Origin: DATKUA01 sp965602675
GTDB taxonomy: Bacteria; Acidobacteriota; DATKUA01
DNA length: 40,668 nucleotides
Reading direction: 5' to 3'
NCBI GenBank assembly: GCA_965602675.1
Contig: CBFCZO010000023.1
Span: 1 to 40,668 of the forward strand
Shown here: piece after piece, positions 26,070 through 34,289 of the stretch
Position numbering within the stretch: position 1 is the stretch's first letter
Layout: each line of letters starts with the position of its first letter
Made by a program: the position numbers and the translations under genes
Notes under the pieces: generated by a model
What the model was told of the DNA's origin: nothing
What the model saw: only the letters and a program-made list of their open reading frames with translations
Database searches by the model: none

Positions 26070-26510
26070 TCAGGTCCAGGTGGATAGCGCGAGACCTCCT
26101 GCTTGCCGGCTCGTATCGGCTCGGTGATCAGCCTGATTTTCTTCGGCCGCATCTCGAATCTTGCTCACGAGCTTCTTGAGTGGCTCCTTTCCTGGTCCCT
26201 TCACTTCGAATGAGTGGGCACCTGCCAGCAACGCCAACTCCGTCAGATCGGTGTAATCGTGGCAAGAGAAGAAAATGAACGGCGTTTGGTCTCCCGAATT
26301 GCGCAGCGCGCGAAGCAATTCGAGGCCGTTCATACCAGGCATGTCGAGGTCGCTGACGATGCAATCGGGCTTCTCTCTTTTGATCGTCTGGATGGCTTCA
26401 GCCGCCGATCCTGCAGGGCGGACCATGATATCGTCGGACAGGCGGGCGATGCTGATACGCAAGATGTCCCTGTCGTCGGGACTGTCGTTGACATATAAAA
26501 CTCTGATCAT
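26070..26510 (-). CDS. Single-domain response regulator
   Basis: The 146-residue protein is a CheY-like receiver with a complete set of active residues: Asp9 and Asp12 in YVNDSPDDRD, phosphoacceptor Asp54 in VSDLDMPGMNG, Ser82 in IFFSCHD and Lys104 in FEVKGPG. There is no output domain; the last 20 residues are polar and look disordered. GGGGGAT precedes the ATG at 26510. No histidine kinase is nearby, so it is an orphan. It is divergent from the M14 pair and shares with it an upstream region rich in repeats, but lacks DNA-binding ability itself. Confidence 0.92.
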   Translation of the reverse strand: MIRVLYVNDSPDDRDILRISIARLSDDIMVRPAGSAAEAIQTIKREKPDCIVSDLDMPGMNGLELLRALRNSGDQTPFIFFSCHDYTDLTELALLAGAHSFEVKGPGKEPLKKLVSKIRDAAEENQADHRADTSRQAGGLALSTWT

Positions 26511-26567
26511 TGGATCCCCCGTAGATTAAATGTATTATGCCCCGACACAGCGCGGCGTGAGATCAGT

Positions 26568-26589
26568 CACAAAATCGATATATTTTGTG
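26568..26589. promoter_or_regulatory. Perfect inverted repeat, operator-like
   Basis: CACAAAAT (26568-26575) and ATTTTGTG (26582-26589) form a perfect 8-base inverted repeat with a 6-base centre, in the AT-rich gap between the response regulator and the M14 genes. The size and symmetry fit a dimeric DNA-binding protein. No terminator-like T tract follows. Confidence 0.45.
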
Positions 26590-26595
26590 CGGTAC

Positions 26596-26628
26596 ATCAC
26601 TTTTGTTTTGTTTCGTGTATCACTTTTG
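26596..26628. repeat. Pair of 10-base direct repeats, 23 bases apart
   Basis: ATCACTTTTG occurs at 26596-26605 and again at 26619-26628, a period of 23 bases or about two helical turns, directly next to the inverted repeat at 26568-26589. This spacing would place two bound proteins on the same DNA face. The rest of the 311-base gap (26511-26821) holds no gene; a further palindrome is listed at 26765. Confidence 0.45.
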
Positions 26629-26764
26629 ATCACGTGGCGAACGAACGGTCGGATTCTCCGTATTTAAAGTTGAGGTTGTTTGGATATCCGTATTCGCACG
26701 GGAGGAATTCCAACGTGTTTTCTCAAGAAACAGGTAAAATGCATCCAGGGGAGTTGCGCAGATT

Positions 26765-26780
26765 CTATCCGGGCGGATAG
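26765..26780. promoter_or_regulatory. Short palindrome just upstream of the first M14 gene
   Basis: CTATCCG (26765-26771) and CGGATAG (26774-26780) are perfect 7-base arms with a GG centre, about 40 bases before the ATG at 26822. It may be an operator or a small leader hairpin. Confidence 0.35.
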
Positions 26781-26821
26781 GATATCCTCGAATGAAAACA
26801 AGAAATGGAGGAGGGGTTTAC

Positions 26822-28870
26822 ATGAAAGCGAAGATCTTCTCGGGTGTAGTGTGTCTCCTTGTCCTTCTATCGGCATCGGCGCTCGCCGACGGCTATCGCA
26901 ATCCCGAGGCCGTGAAGGCGGCGCTCGAGCGCTGGCAGGGGGAACACCCGGAGCTTGTTAAGGTGATGCCGATCGGGAAGAGCGGGGGAGGGATCGAGTT
27001 GCTCGTCGCCCGAATCGCCGCGCAAGGCCCGGTCGAGCCCGACAAAAGGCCCGCAATATTCATCGGCGGAAACATCGAGGGCACTCGATTGCTGGCGACC
27101 GAGGCGGCTCTAGCCGCCATCGAGTATCTCATCGGGAATGCTGAAGAGGAGAGCGTCGCGAAGCTTCTATCGACTCGCACCTTCTATATCGCGCCGCTTC
27201 TGAATCCGGACGTCGCCGCCTTGGCTCTTGATGCTCCCAAATGGGAGCGCGAGACAAATCTTTCCAAGATCAACGATGATCGCGACCTACAGACCGACGA
27301 AGACGGCCACGCCGACATCAACGCCGATGGCTTCATCACTCAGATGCGCATAAAGAGTCCCGACGGACTATTCATCGCTGATCCCGACGATCCGCGCCTG
27401 ATGCGCAAGGCCGACAAGATGAAAGGGGAGCGCGGCGAGTACAAAATGATGACCGAAGGCGTCGACGACGACGGCGATGGCGACATCAACGAGGATCCGC
27501 CGGGCGGCGTGGTAATCAACCGCAACTTCACCCACGATTATCAATACTTCTCAGCCGGCGCAGGCCTCTATCCCGCCAGCGAGGCCGAAACGATCGCGAT
27601 TCTGGAGTTCTTCATCAACCACCGCAATATCGCCCTCGTTTACACCTTCGGCGGCCAGAACAACCTGCTCAACCTGCAGCGCGGAAGGGGCCCCGCCAAA
27701 CTCGGCGCCGAGAAGGTGAAGGTACAGAAATACATCGCCGATGAAATAGGCGTCGATCCGGAGCAGGAGATATCGATCAAGGAGATCCTAGATATCGTCA
27801 AGGAGATGCCGTTCGCACGCGGCATGGATATCACTGAAGAGATGGTGGCCGCGTTCTTCGGCCTCGGACCTGTGATGAGCATCCCCGACGACGACTATCC
27901 ATACTTCGAGGAGATCTCCAAGCGCTACAAGGAGATGATCAAAGAGAAAGAGATTGACGACGAATCCCGCACGGCAAAGGAAGCGGCAGGCAGCGGCTGC
28001 CTCTCCGCATGGGCTTACTTCCATTACGGCGTGCCGGCGTTCACCGTCGACCTCTGGGCCGTCCCCAAGCCCAAGCCGGAGAAGAAGGAAGGGGCGGAGG
28101 AGACCGGCAGCGGTATCACCGTAGAGAAGCTCAAAGTCATGACGCCCGAGGAATTCATCGCCTTTGGCGAGGAGAAGATCGCTCTCTTCCTCAAGGAGAT
28201 GGAAGCTCCTGCCCAATACGACGCCAAGATGGTGATCAGCGGCGTCCAGGGCGGGATGGTCACGCCGAAAAGAATGGCCGAGATGATCGAGCAGATGGGC
28301 GGCGGCAAGAAGGAGGAGAAAAAAGAGGGTGAAGCCGAAGAGACCTACATCCTCGAGTGGGCCCAAGAGAATGTCGAGGGCGGGGGCCTGGTCTCCTGGA
28401 CGGAGTTCGACCACCCGACACTCGGCAGAGTCGAGATCGGCGGCCTCAAGCCCTTCCTCAAGACAGTCCCGCCTTACGAGATCGGACAGAAAGTCCTGGA
28501 ACCGAACGTCGAATTCGCGATCAAGCTGGCCGGCGAACTCGCTGAAATCGAAATTGCTGATGTGTCGGTCAAGGCGCTCGACGGCAATGTCTTCGAGATA
28601 ACCGCCTACGTCAGGAACAAGGGCTTCTTCCCGACCGCTATGCGCCACGGAACGACCACGAGAACAGTCCCCCCCGTCATCCTCAAGCTCGGAATCGATC
28701 AGGACAATATTATTGGCGGCCAGAAAATCCACCGGATCAACTCGGTCCCCGGGAAAGGCATCAGCGACAAGTTCCGCTGGATTGTAAAAGCCGACAGAGG
28801 AACTGAGATCGAGCTGACGGCGCACAGCGTCAAGTGCGGCTCCGATTCCGAAACCGTAGTGCTGCAGTGA
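26822..28870 (+). CDS. Exported M14-like protein without catalytic residues (predicted pseudopeptidase)
   Basis: The 682-residue protein has a signal peptide (IFSGVVCLLVLLSASALA) and the fold landmarks of an M14 zinc carboxypeptidase: the strand-turn PAIFIGGNIEGTRLLATE, the INRNF segment and a C-terminal beta-rich domain. Compared with its neighbour, the zinc ligands are replaced (Glu86 for His, Arg89 for Glu, Gly278 for His) and the catalytic Glu is Asp410 in PAFTVDLW. The substrate-binding pair Asn233-Arg234 is kept. Between these lies an Asp-rich insert with DINADGFI and DDDGDGDINEDPPGG loops that look like calcium sites. An extra segment of about 90 residues (roughly 295-385) has no counterpart in the neighbour. 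GGAGGAGGGG precedes the ATG at 26822. The next gene starts ten bases downstream. Confidence 0.85.
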   Translation: MKAKIFSGVVCLLVLLSASALADGYRNPEAVKAALERWQGEHPELVKVMPIGKSGGGIELLVARIAAQGPVEPDKRPAIFIGGNIEGTRLLATEAALAAIEYLIGNAEEESVAKLLSTRTFYIAPLLNPDVAALALDAPKWERETNLSKINDDRDLQTDEDGHADINADGFITQMRIKSPDGLFIADPDDPRLMRKADKMKGERGEYKMMTEGVDDDGDGDINEDPPGGVVINRNFTHDYQYFSAGAGLYPASEAETIAILEFFINHRNIALVYTFGGQNNLLNLQRGRGPAKLGAEKVKVQKYIADEIGVDPEQEISIKEILDIVKEMPFARGMDITEEMVAAFFGLGPVMSIPDDDYPYFEEISKRYKEMIKEKEIDDESRTAKEAAGSGCLSAWAYFHYGVPAFTVDLWAVPKPKPEKKEGAEETGSGITVEKLKVMTPEEFIAFGEEKIALFLKEMEAPAQYDAKMVISGVQGGMVTPKRMAEMIEQMGGGKKEEKKEGEAEETYILEWAQENVEGGGLVSWTEFDHPTLGRVEIGGLKPFLKTVPPYEIGQKVLEPNVEFAIKLAGELAEIEIADVSVKALDGNVFEITAYVRNKGFFPTAMRHGTTTRTVPPVILKLGIDQDNIIGGQKIHRINSVPGKGISDKFRWIVKADRGTEIELTAHSVKCGSDSETVVLQ

Positions 28871-28880
28871 GGAGGGCGAG

Positions 28881-30590
28881 ATGAAAAAGTATATTCTGGC
28901 TGTTGTGTTGGTCCTGATTCCCGCCTTCCTGCAGGCGGCGGTGCTGCCCGATGCTCCGAAGGTCGCGGTCGACTTCAACAGCTATCACACATACGAACAG
29001 CTTACTGACATCCTTAAGAAGCTGGCCGAGGCGTATCCGGAGCTGGCAACACTCGAATCGGTGGGCAAGAGCTATCAGAACCGCGACATCTGGGTTTTGA
29101 CCATCAACAATCCCGATACCGGTCCGATGCTCACCAAACCGGCATTCTACATGGACGGCAACATCCACGGCAACGAGGTTCAGGCCTCCGAGGCCTGCCT
29201 CTACACTCTCTGGTACCTGCTGACCAACTACGACAAGATGGAGCGCGTCACCAACGTTGTCGACCGCGCCGCCTTCTATTTCATCCCCTGCGTCAACGTC
29301 GACGGACGTTCCTACTTCCTCGAACAACCTAATAATCCAAGCAGCTCACGCTCCGGCCAACGCCCGGTCGACGACGACCGCGACGGCCTCTTCGACGAGG
29401 ACGGCTACGACGACCTCGACGGCGACGGCAGCATCACGATGATGCGCATAAAGGATCCCGCCGGCCGCATGAAACCCGACCCGGAAGATCCCCGCATGAT
29501 GATCATGGCGGAGCCCGGTAAACCCGGCGGCTGGGAACTGCTCGGGATGGAGGGCATTGATAACGACGAGGACGGACGGATCAATGAGGATCCGCCCGGC
29601 GGCTACGACCTCAACCGCAACTGGGGCTACAACTGGATGCCCGAGTACGTTCAGTTCGGAGCCGGCGAATACCCGATGAGCCACCCGGAAAGCAGGGTGA
29701 TCAACGAGTTCCTCCTCAAGCACCCCAACATCATCGCAGGCACTGCCGGCCATAACTCCGGCGGCATGATTCTGCGCGGACCGGGTGCCAAGAACATGGG
29801 GCAATTCTCACCCATGGATGTCCGCGTATACGACTACCTCGGCAAGCGCGGCGAGCAGGTGATTCCCGGTTATAAGTATCTGGTCGCCTACAAGGACCTC
29901 TATACCACCTATGGAGATTTCGACTCCTACCTGCACGGCACCTTCGGCGCATATGCTTTCACCATCGAGCACTTCACCGATAGCTGGGAGGACATCACCG
30001 GCGACGGCGAGGTCGACGATAAGGAACGGCTGAAATTCGACGACTATCTGCGCCACGGCGAGGGTTTCAAGGAATGGAAGCCCTACAAGCATCCGCTTTA
30101 CGGAGACATCGAGATCGGCGGCTGGACGAAGATGACTCAGCGTCCCACGCCCGAGTTCATGCTGGCCCAGGAGTGCCACCGCACAGCAGCGTTCATTATC
30201 TTCCACGCCGAGAGCATGCCGCTGTTGAAGTTCCGGGATGTGAAAGTCGAAAGCGTCGGCGGCGGACTGTTTCGTATCACCGCGGCAGTGAGCAACGAGC
30301 AGGTGATACCGACCCGCTCCGCGCACATGGTGCGCAGCAACATCGGGCGCCCCGATTTCGCCGTCATCAGCGGTTCGAATATCGAAGTGGTTTCCGGCGG
30401 AGAGGTGAGCGACAAGTACCGGGGCATCATCGAGCCCCAGTACAAGGATCCCGCCAGGCTGCGCGTCCGCGCGCTCAACAGCCAAAGCGATGTGATCCTG
30501 CAGTGGCTGGTCAGGGGGCGCGGAAGCGCCACGCTGACATACAATTCGCTCAAAGGGGGCTTGATCGAGAAGACTCTTGACCTCAGATAA
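28881..30590 (+). CDS. Exported M14 zinc carboxypeptidase
   Basis: The 569-residue protein has a signal peptide (YILAVVLVLIPAFLQAA) and complete M14 chemistry: zinc ligands His96 and Glu99 in GNIHGNE, His291 in TAGHNSGG, substrate-binding Asn245-Arg246 in DLNRNW, and catalytic Glu363 in FTIEHF. An Asp-rich insert of about 75 residues between NVDGR (139-143) and DLNRN contains DDDRDGLFDEDG, DLDGDGSI and DNDEDGRINEDPPGG, which resemble calcium-binding loops; another, DITGDGEVDD, follows the catalytic Glu. The C-terminal region, from about residue 430, is a beta-rich domain shared with the upstream paralogue. GAGGGCGAG precedes the ATG. It should remove residues from the C-terminus of extracellular or periplasmic peptides. 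Confidence 0.92.
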   Translation: MKKYILAVVLVLIPAFLQAAVLPDAPKVAVDFNSYHTYEQLTDILKKLAEAYPELATLESVGKSYQNRDIWVLTINNPDTGPMLTKPAFYMDGNIHGNEVQASEACLYTLWYLLTNYDKMERVTNVVDRAAFYFIPCVNVDGRSYFLEQPNNPSSSRSGQRPVDDDRDGLFDEDGYDDLDGDGSITMMRIKDPAGRMKPDPEDPRMMIMAEPGKPGGWELLGMEGIDNDEDGRINEDPPGGYDLNRNWGYNWMPEYVQFGAGEYPMSHPESRVINEFLLKHPNIIAGTAGHNSGGMILRGPGAKNMGQFSPMDVRVYDYLGKRGEQVIPGYKYLVAYKDLYTTYGDFDSYLHGTFGAYAFTIEHFTDSWEDITGDGEVDDKERLKFDDYLRHGEGFKEWKPYKHPLYGDIEIGGWTKMTQRPTPEFMLAQECHRTAAFIIFHAESMPLLKFRDVKVESVGGGLFRITAAVSNEQVIPTRSAHMVRSNIGRPDFAVISGSNIEVVSGGEVSDKYRGIIEPQYKDPARLRVRALNSQSDVILQWLVRGRGSATLTYNSLKGGLIEKTLDLR

Positions 30591-30615
30591 TTCGCTGAGA
30601 ATACAATAGCAAGAA

Positions 30616-30640
30616 AGGGCCGGAACTTTCCGGCCTTTTC
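30616..30640 (+). terminator. Rho-independent terminator after the M14 pair
   Basis: GGCCGGA (30618-30624) pairs with TCCGGCC (30629-30635) around a 4-base loop, followed by TTTTCC. It lies 27 bases after the carboxypeptidase stop. Confidence 0.8.
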
Positions 30641-30691
30641 CTTTGTTTAAAGAAAATTTTCAGTCAATTTAGATGAATTTGAATCGACTTC

Positions 30692-30721
30692 TTGACGGCG
30701 AACGCTTCCTGTGTTGATATT
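30692..30721 (+). promoter_or_regulatory. Candidate promoter for the metzincin gene
   Basis: TTGACG at 30692-30697 (five of six) and GATATT at 30716-30721 (four of six) with an 18-base spacer, following the terminator of the M14 unit. The leader would be about 57 bases. Confidence 0.35.
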
Positions 30722-30784
30722 TGGTCAAGGAATTAATGCCCAAATCGCTTGGTTAAGACAATTTCAATCTAACTGGAGGAGTAT

Positions 30785-32101
30785 ATGCGAGCGGTATCCA
30801 GGAAACTAACGTTGGCAATGGTCCTGGCGTGTGTAATCACAGCGAGCGCGCTGGGTGCCGATGAAGTCAGAGTGGTGGGGAACCAGTGCCGTGCCATGTA
30901 CGACGGCACCTTCGTGATGTACTACCTGGTCTCCGATTCCGCCACAGGCATTGTCCGCGAGGTAAAGGAAAGCGATTTCAAAAGGATCTATCCGGCCGCC
31001 TGGCAAAAACTGGTCGTCACCCAGAACATCCGCTGGGAGGGTGTTTCCCAGGTTAACTGGGCGATGTCTCCGGATGCCAAGCCGTTTAAGAAAAAGTACA
31101 ACAAAATATTCAAGAAGTTGATCAACAAGGGACGCGGTACTCCGCTTCTCCCCGAATTCAAGCTGACCAGCAAGGTTGTGCAGATCACCCAGATAGACCC
31201 GAGAAGTGTTGAGGACAATACCAACACGATATACATGACCTCCGACGACCGCTTCTTCTTTGGAAAGTCGGGCGTCGCCGCCTATATGAACACCTGGTTC
31301 GGATCAGGCGGCAGCGTTGGGCTGCAAGACGGCAGGTTTACAAGCGCGCACAAGATCACTGAGGCGGACGGCTTTTTCAGGTCCGACCACTTCTCCGTGA
31401 TGCCAGATCCCGCCAGGGGCATAAGCGCGAGCTTCAATTCAGACCTCGTTGTCGTTCACGAATTCGGGCACGCCTTCGGCTTCCAGCACACTCCCTACAC
31501 GAACGATTACATGTCCTACAGAAGGCAGCATATCGATGCGAAGGCGCTAAAGAACAAGAATAGCGATATGTGGAAGCTGAACAATGAGAAGGACAAACTC
31601 TACTACGATGACAACTACGCCTCGGCACCGCGAATGATGCCGCTCGACGGCACCGTGCTGGATTTGACCTACCTTCACGCTCCGGGGACGTCTGACGATT
31701 CGTTAAACATGAATTCCTACCACCCGATTGTCGTCACAACCCTCAAGGGTTTTTCCGGAAAGCAGATGTCGCTGTCGGTTTACAAGGGCACGGCTACGGC
31801 GGCGTCGCCGCCGGCCAAGGCCCTGTTCACAATCCAGGGCGATTCGATCGACTTTTTTATCCGCATGGAAAGCGGTTACCCGGTTGTTGGGAAGTACAGG
31901 CTGAGCCTGTTAAACCTCGGCCAGGAGAAGTACTGGAAAAAGATCTCGAAACTGGTTGATAAGAAGGGCAAAGCCAAACAGATAAACGGCGTCAGCTTTG
32001 CCAAGGCCTATGAATGCACGCTCGTAGTGTCCGGTTACATGAATGAAGACTCGACGCAGAAGCAAACCGTCTCCGCCGTCGTATGGTTCGTTAAAAACTG
32101 A
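30785..32101 (+). CDS. Exported metzincin-type zinc metalloprotease, family not recognised
   Basis: The 438-residue protein has a signal peptide (LTLAMVLACVITASALGA). The zinc motif HEFGHAFGFQH at residues 225-235 matches HExxHxxGxxH, and DYMSYRR at 241-247 supplies the Met-turn Met243, so the fold is metzincin-like. The 200 residues before it and the 190 after it match no family I know; the C-terminal part looks beta-rich (KGFSGKQMSLSVYKG, ESGYPVVGKYRLSLLNLG) and may bind substrate or cell surface. GGAGGAG precedes the ATG. It has its own promoter and faces a convergent S9 peptidase, with a hairpin terminator between them. Confidence 0.85.
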   Translation: MRAVSRKLTLAMVLACVITASALGADEVRVVGNQCRAMYDGTFVMYYLVSDSATGIVREVKESDFKRIYPAAWQKLVVTQNIRWEGVSQVNWAMSPDAKPFKKKYNKIFKKLINKGRGTPLLPEFKLTSKVVQITQIDPRSVEDNTNTIYMTSDDRFFFGKSGVAAYMNTWFGSGGSVGLQDGRFTSAHKITEADGFFRSDHFSVMPDPARGISASFNSDLVVVHEFGHAFGFQHTPYTNDYMSYRRQHIDAKALKNKNSDMWKLNNEKDKLYYDDNYASAPRMMPLDGTVLDLTYLHAPGTSDDSLNMNSYHPIVVTTLKGFSGKQMSLSVYKGTATAASPPAKALFTIQGDSIDFFIRMESGYPVVGKYRLSLLNLGQEKYWKKISKLVDKKGKAKQINGVSFAKAYECTLVVSGYMNEDSTQKQTVSAVVWFVKN

Positions 32102-32116
32102 TCCGCAGTAAAAAGC

Positions 32117-32154
32117 AAAAAAAGCCCGGCTGGAAGCTGTCCATAGCCGGGCTT
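32117..32154 (-). terminator. Terminator between convergent metzincin and S9 peptidase genes
   Basis: A perfect 10-base stem (AAGCCCGGCT at 32122-32131, AGCCGGGCTT at 32145-32154) with a 13-base loop. On the minus strand it ends in a run of seven T, so it mainly serves the S9 peptidase gene, but it can act on both strands. Confidence 0.85.
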
Positions 32155-32174
32155 CTTACTATCTGCGCGGGCCT

Positions 32175-34169
32175 TTATTTCTCCTCTTTCTTCTCCTCCG
32201 GTTCCAACCCGAGGATATACTTGTCGAACCAGGCCAGCTCCGCCGTCACCTTGTCTTTCTGGTGCGCCAGCTTGCGCAGGCCGTGCGGCTCGCCGGGGTA
32301 AAGCCGGAATTCGGAAGTGACGCCGTAGCGCTGCAGGCCGACATACATCTCCCAGCTCTGGGGCGCCGGCACGCGGTTGTCGTTCGCGCCGCAGAAGATG
32401 ATCGTCGGCGTCGAAGCGTTGCGGATGTAGTTGATCGGGCTCTTGGCGCGGAAGAGGTCCGGCTTCTCATAAGGAGGAGCGGTGAACCAGATTTCCCTGA
32501 TGTAGTGCATATCCGTCTGCGCGTAGAAGCTGAACCAGTTTGCGCCGCCCGCGCCCGAGCCCGCGGCCTTGAAACGGTCGCTGTAGTGGGTGATCAGCCA
32601 ATTCGTCAGGTGGCCGCCCGCGCTCCAGCCGTGGCATGCCAGCTTGTCGGGATCGGCGATCCCCTCATCGATCAGGTAATCAAGGCCGCTGATGATGTCC
32701 TCAATGTCGTCCTCGAAGTAGCGGCCCAGGAGGGAGCGCATGTGGTCGTCGCCGTAACCTGTCGAGGCCCTGTAATTAGACTGGAAAAGCACGTAGCCGC
32801 GCCCTGCCAGGACATGCGGATAAGTGCCCCAGCTCGTGGAGAAGGAGTTCTTGTACGAGCTCTCGGGTCCGCCGTGAAGCTGCGCGATCGTCGGGTAGCG
32901 CTTGCCCTCCTCGTAATCCGGCGGAAGGATCAGGATCCCCTCGCACTCGTAACCGTCGGAGGCCTTCCAGCGGATCGTGCGGTATTGCGCGAGCTTGATT
33001 TCGGAAATGTGCGGATTCGTCTCGGTGAGCTTCGTGAATTCCAGCGATTCGATGTCAGCGATGTATACCTCGGCGGGGGAGAGGGGATCGGTAATCGTCG
33101 CGACGATCTTGCCGAGTTCCTTGTCTACCTCGCCCGGGGATATCACCCTCTCGCCCACGGTCAATTGAGTTACCTTGCCGGAAGCGGCATCGAGCATGAA
33201 CAGGTGGACGTTCACGCCTGTATTGGCAAAGAAAAGAACCTTCCCCTGGCCCAAGCATTCGTGACCGTAGACTTCCTCCTCGAAGCCCGGCAACAGGTCT
33301 CTTATTTCGCCGCCGTCGAGCGGCAGCAAAAAGATCGAGCGTTGGTAGTAAGTCTCGAGGTTTTCGCTGGAATCGGAGACGAAGGTGATCGCCCCCCCGT
33401 CTGGGCGCCAGCGCAGGCTGGATTCGGTGATCTTGTTGTCGGTAAGCTTATCTAACTTGTTCTCGCCAAGATCGAGCAGATAGATCTCGATCTTTAGATT
33501 GTCGTCGACCTTCGGCGTCGGCGCGGCGGTGAAAGCAATACGGCCGCCCTCGGGAGAGATCACGAACGAACGAATCGAGAATTCGCCTCCTGTCAATTGC
33601 TCTTCCTCTTTTGTTGAGACGTCGAAGGACCACAGGTGCATGTTCTTGAGGTTCTTGTCGACGACAATTACCTCGTTCTTTGCCTCCTCTCGAGCCTTGT
33701 CTTCCTCGGTCTGCGGATCGGCCGCCAGGAAGTAAATCGTCTTGCCGTCGTCCGACCATTCGAATCCCGAAACGCCCGGATCGTGGTCGCTCAGCTCCCA
33801 GGCCTCCCCGCCGTCGTTGCGCATCAGCCAGATTTGGGTTTTGTCCGAACGGCCCGTTAGGAAGGCGAACGCCTTGCCGCAAGGGCTCCACTTGGGCGAT
33901 CTGCAGGATTTATCGCCTCGAGTCATTTGCGCCTGGCCGCTGCCGTCGGAGTTCACCCGCCAGATGTGCGTCACTGTGCCGTTCTGCTCCCAATCCGCCG
34001 AACTGACGGTGTATAGAACGTAATTGCCGTCCGGAGAAAGCTGCGGACCGCCGACTCGGGAGAAGGTGAAAAGATCGTCGACGGTCATCACCCGCTTCTC
34101 CTCCTGGGCGATAATGGGAACCGTACAGAGCGCCACTAATATTAAGGCTAAGAATTTCATGTATTTCAT
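32175..34169 (-). CDS. Exported S9 family peptidase (dipeptidyl/acylaminoacyl peptidase type)
   Basis: The 664-residue protein has a signal peptide (FLALILVALCTVPIIAQ), an N-terminal beta-propeller made of repeats such as GGPQLSPDGNYVLYT and SPKWSPCGKAFAFLTGR, and a C-terminal alpha/beta hydrolase domain. Ser516 lies in HGWSAGGH, Asp597 in GANDNRVP and His629 in GEPHGL, so the catalytic triad is intact. The oxyanion segment AQLHGGPESS is also present. The ATG at 34169 follows AGGGGA by seven bases; ATG at 34160 is an alternative. It should release dipeptides or acyl-amino acids from short peptides in the periplasm or outside. Confidence 0.94.
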   Translation of the reverse strand: MKYMKFLALILVALCTVPIIAQEEKRVMTVDDLFTFSRVGGPQLSPDGNYVLYTVSSADWEQNGTVTHIWRVNSDGSGQAQMTRGDKSCRSPKWSPCGKAFAFLTGRSDKTQIWLMRNDGGEAWELSDHDPGVSGFEWSDDGKTIYFLAADPQTEEDKAREEAKNEVIVVDKNLKNMHLWSFDVSTKEEEQLTGGEFSIRSFVISPEGGRIAFTAAPTPKVDDNLKIEIYLLDLGENKLDKLTDNKITESSLRWRPDGGAITFVSDSSENLETYYQRSIFLLPLDGGEIRDLLPGFEEEVYGHECLGQGKVLFFANTGVNVHLFMLDAASGKVTQLTVGERVISPGEVDKELGKIVATITDPLSPAEVYIADIESLEFTKLTETNPHISEIKLAQYRTIRWKASDGYECEGILILPPDYEEGKRYPTIAQLHGGPESSYKNSFSTSWGTYPHVLAGRGYVLFQSNYRASTGYGDDHMRSLLGRYFEDDIEDIISGLDYLIDEGIADPDKLACHGWSAGGHLTNWLITHYSDRFKAAGSGAGGANWFSFYAQTDMHYIREIWFTAPPYEKPDLFRAKSPINYIRNASTPTIIFCGANDNRVPAPQSWEMYVGLQRYGVTSEFRLYPGEPHGLRKLAHQKDKVTAELAWFDKYILGLEPEEKKEEK

Positions 34170-34242
34170 TGGTTTCCCCTGTATAAATTGTGAGAACTTT
34201 CGAAAACAATTCCACGATGCCCGCACTCGGTGGCGGCCGACT

Positions 34243-34270
34243 AAAAACGGGCTGCCGAAAAGCAGCCCGT
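34243..34270 (-). terminator. Rho-independent terminator after the FHA gene
   Basis: On the minus strand a perfect 9-base stem (34270-34262 with 34255-34247) and a 6-base loop are followed by a T tract (34247-34243). It separates the FHA gene from the S9 peptidase gene. Confidence 0.85.
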
Positions 34271-34289
34271 GTAATCCGCGTCGATTTGT

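Noticed and set aside
27788..28978. Open frame of 396 codons on the minus strand, also 32262-33455 plus
   Set aside because: Both are antisense to strongly supported peptidase genes and show low-complexity Leu/Asp/Val or Val/Ala/Arg composition without motifs.
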